From positions 1 to 19,775 of the forward strand of contig SLDH01000251.1 of NCBI GenBank assembly GCA_007125415.1: DNA of 19,775 nucleotides. The letters are read 5' to 3'. Source of the stretch: Roseovarius sp. (lineage in GTDB: Bacteria > Pseudomonadota > Alphaproteobacteria > Rhodobacterales > Rhodobacteraceae). Within the stretch, counting starts at the first letter, position 1; every line of letters begins with the position of its first letter. Below the pieces are notes generated by a model, which worked only from the letters and a program-made list of their open reading frames with translations, searched no databases and was not told where the DNA came from. The position numbers and the translations under genes were made by a program. This document shows, piece after piece, positions 17,234 to 19,775 of this stretch.

Positions 17234-18451
17234 ATGACACGCTCGCTGAGCCTTGCCGCCTATATGGCATATGCCCGCCGCACCACGCAGCCATCGGGCG
17301 ACTTCGAGATCGGGCGGCCCGAGGGAGAGCTTGTCTGGGCACATGCCGCCGATCTCGAGCGGGCGAAGGCCCTCGTGCAGATTGCCGAACGGCTGGCGCA
17401 ACTGCGACCGGGGCTGCATATGCTTCTGACGGTTGCAGAGGGCGCAAAGACCCCCGAGCCTGCCGACGAAAGCACACTCGTCCAGCCATTGCCGGAAGAC
17501 AGGGTCGCGGCGGTGACGGCCTTTCTCGACCACTGGTCCCCCGATCTCTGCCTCTGGGCGGGGGCCGAGCTGCGGCCCGCCTTGCTGACCGGCGCCGACA
17601 AGCGCGGCATCCCGCTCTATCTGATCGACGCGACCGAAGAGCAATTCGCCCGCCCGCGATGGCGCTGGCTTCCCGATCTGTCACGATCCCTTCTGCAGCG
17701 CTTTGCCCAGGTCCAGGCACGCTCGAGGAGCGCTGCGCAAAGCCTCTGCCGCCTCGGGCTGTCCGAAGAGAACATCACCATATCGGGCCCCCTGCGCACC
17801 GAAGCGCTGCCCCGGCCCTATGATGAAGCCGCGCGCGACAAGCTTGCCCGGATCCTTCTCGGACGACCCGTCTGGCTGGCGGCATATCTGGACCCGGGTG
17901 AGTTGGACATCGTCCTCGAGGCGCGCCGGAAGGTCAGCCGCTTTGCGCATCGGCTGATGCTGGTGATCTGCCCTGAGCACCCGGACGCGAAGGACGAGAT
18001 CGCCGCCCGGTTGACAGAGGAGGGGTTGCGCTTTGCCGACTGGTCTGCCGGTGACGAGCCGTCGGAGCACTGCCAGGTGATCCTCGGCGAGCCGGAGCGG
18101 GAGCTTGGCCTGTGGTACCGGCTGGCCCCGATCTGCCTGATGGGCCAATCGCTCTTGCCGGGCATGACGGGGCGCGATCCCGATGAGCCCGCCGTCCATG
18201 GCTCAGCCATCCTCTACGGACCCAATGTGCGGACCTATCTCAAGGAATATGGCCGCTATGCCGAGATGCGCGCCGCGCGGATCGTGCGCGACCCGGAGAC
18301 CATGGCGGCCGCGGTCAGCCAGCTCATCGCGCCGGATCACGCAGCGGCCATGGCCCATGCCGCCTGGGATGTCGCCTCGCAGGCGGCCGAGGTGAATGAC
18401 CGGTTGCTCGATCTCATTCAGGACACACTCGATCTTGTGACGGCGCGCTGA
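17234..18451 (+). CDS. Divergent Kdo transferase-like protein (KdtA/WaaA N-terminal glycosyltransferase family)
   Basis: The 405-residue protein has the overall layout of 3-deoxy-D-manno-octulosonic acid transferase: an N-terminal half with LVWAHA (34-38), LRPGLHMLLTV and LDHWSPDLCLW, and a C-terminal GT-B half with RPVWLAA, LMLVICPEHPD and HGSAILYGPNV. Classical WaaA landmarks are changed at their aligned sites: His-Ser-Val-Ser-Val-Gly-Glu reads HAADLER (37-43), Glu-Thr-Glu-Leu-Trp-Pro reads GAELRP (110-115), Ser-Thr-His-x-Gly-Glu reads YLDPGE, and Gly-Gly-His-Asn-Pro-Leu-Glu reads TGRDPDE (312-318). The N-terminal membrane anchor of E. coli WaaA is not evident. Its stop overlaps the lpxK-like start (TGATG). 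It may be a clade-specific transferase with altered donor or acceptor use. Family membership is fairly sure; Kdo transferase activity is not. Confidence 0.75.
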   Translation: MTRSLSLAAYMAYARRTTQPSGDFEIGRPEGELVWAHAADLERAKALVQIAERLAQLRPGLHMLLTVAEGAKTPEPADESTLVQPLPEDRVAAVTAFLDHWSPDLCLWAGAELRPALLTGADKRGIPLYLIDATEEQFARPRWRWLPDLSRSLLQRFAQVQARSRSAAQSLCRLGLSEENITISGPLRTEALPRPYDEAARDKLARILLGRPVWLAAYLDPGELDIVLEARRKVSRFAHRLMLVICPEHPDAKDEIAARLTEEGLRFADWSAGDEPSEHCQVILGEPERELGLWYRLAPICLMGQSLLPGMTGRDPDEPAVHGSAILYGPNVRTYLKEYGRYAEMRAARIVRDPETMAAAVSQLIAPDHAAAMAHAAWDVASQAAEVNDRLLDLIQDTLDLVTAR

Positions 18452-19437
18452 TGCGGGCCCCGGCCTTCTGGTACAGACCCCCCGACCGACCGGGGATCGC
18501 CGCACGCCTGCTGACCCCGCTGGGCTGGATCACGGCGAAGCTCCGGTCTCGCCAACCATCCGAACCGGAGCCTCTGACGCTGCCCGTTCCGGTGATCTGC
18601 CTCAGGACGCTCACGCCTCGGCACAGCGGCATGGTGCCTGCTGTGATCGCACTCGTTCAACATCTTGAAAGGCTTGGGCACAGAGCCGTCGTGGCATGCA
18701 AGGCCGGGCGCATGGGGCCGGAGGAGGCCGTGGAAGTGGACCCGGCGCGGCACCGGGCGGAAGAGGTGGGCGATGATGCCATGCTTATCGCCGCCTTCAC
18801 GAAGGTCTGGGTGGCCCGCGACGCAACCAGTGCGGCCCGCTCTGCCGCGCGCGCGGGGGCCGTGGTGATCACCCTGGAAGATGGGCGCGGGCCGCGCGTG
18901 CTGTCGCCCGATATCCGCATCGTCGTGGCGGATGCGATCGAGGGGTTCGGCAATGGGCTTTGCCGGCCTGCCGGGCCATTGCGGGAGCCTGTGGCATCCG
19001 CCCTGAGTGCGGCCGATCTGCTCTTGTCCATCGGCCCCCCCAAGGCACAGAAGCTTTTCGAGGCGCATTGGGCCGGTGCCATCACGGGGCCGCATCTGCG
19101 CGGCCAGCTGGAGCCGCTTCAGACCGGCATGGACTGGCAGGGGGCGTCGCTTCTGGCCTTTACCGGGATCGGGACACCGGAAGGATTCTTTGCGAGCCTG
19201 CGCGGATTGGGCGCGACGCTCTTGCGTGCGGAGACGATGGAGGCGCATCAGCCTCTGACCCGGGCCCTGATGGCGCGGCTCGACGGAGAGGCGAGCGCGC
19301 TCGGCGCGCAACTGGTCACAACCGAAAGGGACGCCATGCGTCTGCCCCTGGAGTTTCGCCAGAAGGTCCTGACGCTGCCATTGCGACTTCGGATCGAGAA
19401 CGGTGCGCTTCTGGACCATGTGCTGGCGGAACTCTGA
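18451..19437 (+). CDS. LpxK-like protein (tetraacyldisaccharide 4'-kinase family) with lost P-loop and catalytic motif
   Basis: LpxK phosphorylates the 4' position of the lipid A disaccharide at the inner membrane using ATP. This 328-residue protein aligns along its whole length: start MRAPAFWYRPPDRP, FGNG with PAGPLREPV (166-181), LEPLQTGMDWQG, AFTGIGTPEGFFASLRGLGA and GAQLVTTERDAMRLP. The active-site motifs are replaced: the P-loop, GNLTAGGNGKTP in E. coli, is RTLTPRHSGMVP (52-63) with Met61 at the Lys site; Ser-Arg-Gly-Tyr-Gly-Gly is CKAGRMG; Asp-Asp-Gly-Phe/Leu-Gln is EDGRG (143-147); Asp-His-Gln is AHQ (265-267). Asp108 and His266 remain. The changes are codon-for-codon, not frameshifts. 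Either a pseudokinase with a new role or a second, non-ATP-binding paralogue. It is translationally coupled to the kdtA-like gene by a one-base overlap. Confidence 0.75.
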   Translation: MRAPAFWYRPPDRPGIAARLLTPLGWITAKLRSRQPSEPEPLTLPVPVICLRTLTPRHSGMVPAVIALVQHLERLGHRAVVACKAGRMGPEEAVEVDPARHRAEEVGDDAMLIAAFTKVWVARDATSAARSAARAGAVVITLEDGRGPRVLSPDIRIVVADAIEGFGNGLCRPAGPLREPVASALSAADLLLSIGPPKAQKLFEAHWAGAITGPHLRGQLEPLQTGMDWQGASLLAFTGIGTPEGFFASLRGLGATLLRAETMEAHQPLTRALMARLDGEASALGAQLVTTERDAMRLPLEFRQKVLTLPLRLRIENGALLDHVLAEL

Positions 19438-19444
19438 GAAAGGA

Positions 19445-19459
19445 GCGCGGTTTCCGCGC
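19445..19459 (+). terminator. Probable terminator hairpin of the lpxK-like gene
   Basis: GCGCGG and CCGCGC pair perfectly around a TTT loop, 8 nt after the stop codon. The tail ACAGTGTTGTCT is only partly T-rich. A second GC hairpin (19476-19492, GCGCGCC around one G) follows closely and may reinforce it. Confidence 0.45.
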
Positions 19460-19583
19460 ACAGTGTTGTCTCGGCCGCGCGCCGGGCGCGCGTCCTCGGC
19501 GCAGCATCTAGTGTTCGTCACCTGACACGAGATACCCACTGGCCGCGTCGAGCCCTTTGCGGGCGGTCGCCGATGTTTACCAT

Positions 19584-19614
19584 GGCCCGGAACAGCCGCG
19601 TAGCGGCCCGGGCC
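19584..19614. repeat. Bulged hairpin, 7 bp plus 5 bp
   Basis: GGCCCGG (19584-19590) pairs with CCGGGCC (19608-19614). After a four-base bulge (AACA) GCCGC (19595-19599) pairs with GCGGC (19603-19607) around a GTA loop. It shares 19610-19614 with the left arm of the 17-bp inverted repeat, so the two structures exclude each other. Confidence 0.5.
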
Positions 19615-19737
19615 GCGCCCGACCTCCCCCCGGGAGGGCGCCTTGCAACGGTGCCAGCAGAAATCCTGTGGCAGTTGTGGAACCATAAAGCGCCCGACAC
19701 ACAGCCTGGCGCGCCATCCCGAGGTCGGGCGCGGCCC
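19610..19737. ncRNA. Candidate structured RNA closed by a perfect 17-bp stem
   Basis: GGGCCGCGCCCGACCTC (19610-19626) is the exact reverse complement of 19721-19737. Inside, GGGA (19632-19635) can pair with TCCC (19717-19720). The central hairpin 19646-19677 pairs CAAC, TGCCA and CAG with CTG, TGGCA and GTTG around an AAATC loop with small bulges. The rod-like shape (closing stem, interior bubble, terminal hairpin) resembles 6S RNA, and ACAGCCTG near the 3' side recalls the E. coli 6S 3' region, but this is from memory and unproven. Strand and ends are undetermined; no promoter or T-rich end is obvious. Confidence 0.3.
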
Positions 19738-19775
19738 TGTGTCGTGCACAAGATCAAAGGCCGCTCCGTCCCGCA

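Larger units (their letters stand above)
19438..19775. other. Noncoding, inverted-repeat-rich end of the window
   Basis: No credible gene is visible in these 338 nt; the open frames on the minus strand continue antisense through the lpxK-like gene or have no recognisable sequence. The stretch holds at least five inverted repeats: 19445-19459, 19476-19492, 19584-19614, 19646-19677 and the outer pair 19610-19626/19721-19737. A gene starting beyond the window cannot be excluded. Confidence 0.6.

Noticed and set aside
19505..19690. tmRNA, RNase P RNA or SRP RNA in the terminal noncoding stretch
   Set aside because: I found none of their conserved sequences (T-loop GTTCGAATC, GAGGAAAGTCC, or the SRP GGAAGGAAGCAGCC-like core).
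18418..19749. A 443-codon open frame on the minus strand
   Set aside because: It is antisense to the lpxK-like gene and shows no family resemblance; its N-terminal part covers the structured noncoding stretch.

Overview
The window is GC-rich, densely coded chromosomal DNA with the gene content of a marine alphaproteobacterium of the Rhodobacterales (Roseobacter-like). Pointers to this are a DUF1523 protein, a cytoplasmic SoeABC-type sulfite dehydrogenase, a PAN-domain alpha-2-macroglobulin next to pbpC, and an adjacent kdtA-like/lpxK-like pair. This placement comes from recalled family knowledge; no database search was run. I see no insertion sequence, tRNA, rRNA, CRISPR array or prophage gene.

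Layout. Positions 1-1877 (minus) hold a hybrid sensor histidine kinase whose 3' end lies outside the window. Divergent from it, 2135-9614 (plus) is a two-gene envelope operon: a periplasmic alpha-2-macroglobulin with an intact Cys-Thr-Glu-Gln thioester, followed after 10 nt by penicillin-binding protein 1C. A 345-nt gap with two strong inverted repeats leads to a DUF1523 membrane protein (9960-10523, plus). That gene ends 4 nt from the convergent soeCBA operon (10528-15108, minus; transcribed soeA, soeB, soeC), which should pass electrons from sulfite to the quinone pool. Two hairpins lie between soeA and soeB. Divergent from soeA is the RNA pyrophosphohydrolase gene rppH (15393-15878, plus). 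A 474-nt gap follows, containing a candidate small structured RNA, then a class I glutamine amidotransferase (16353-17096, minus). Divergent from that, 17234-19437 (plus) is a two-gene operon related to the lipid A/Kdo enzymes KdtA and LpxK. The window ends in a 338-nt noncoding stretch packed with inverted repeats, including a perfect 17-bp pair.

The most unusual observation is the last operon. The LpxK-like protein keeps the scaffold motifs of the kinase family, but its P-loop and its Asp-Asp-Gly-Phe-Gln motif are replaced codon for codon in an open, undamaged frame. Its partner KdtA-like protein also lacks the usual KdtA signature residues. They look like a maintained pair of catalytically altered lipid A-pathway paralogues rather than ordinary housekeeping enzymes. 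Next in interest are the structured noncoding elements at 19610-19737, 16146-16235 and 12213-12245.
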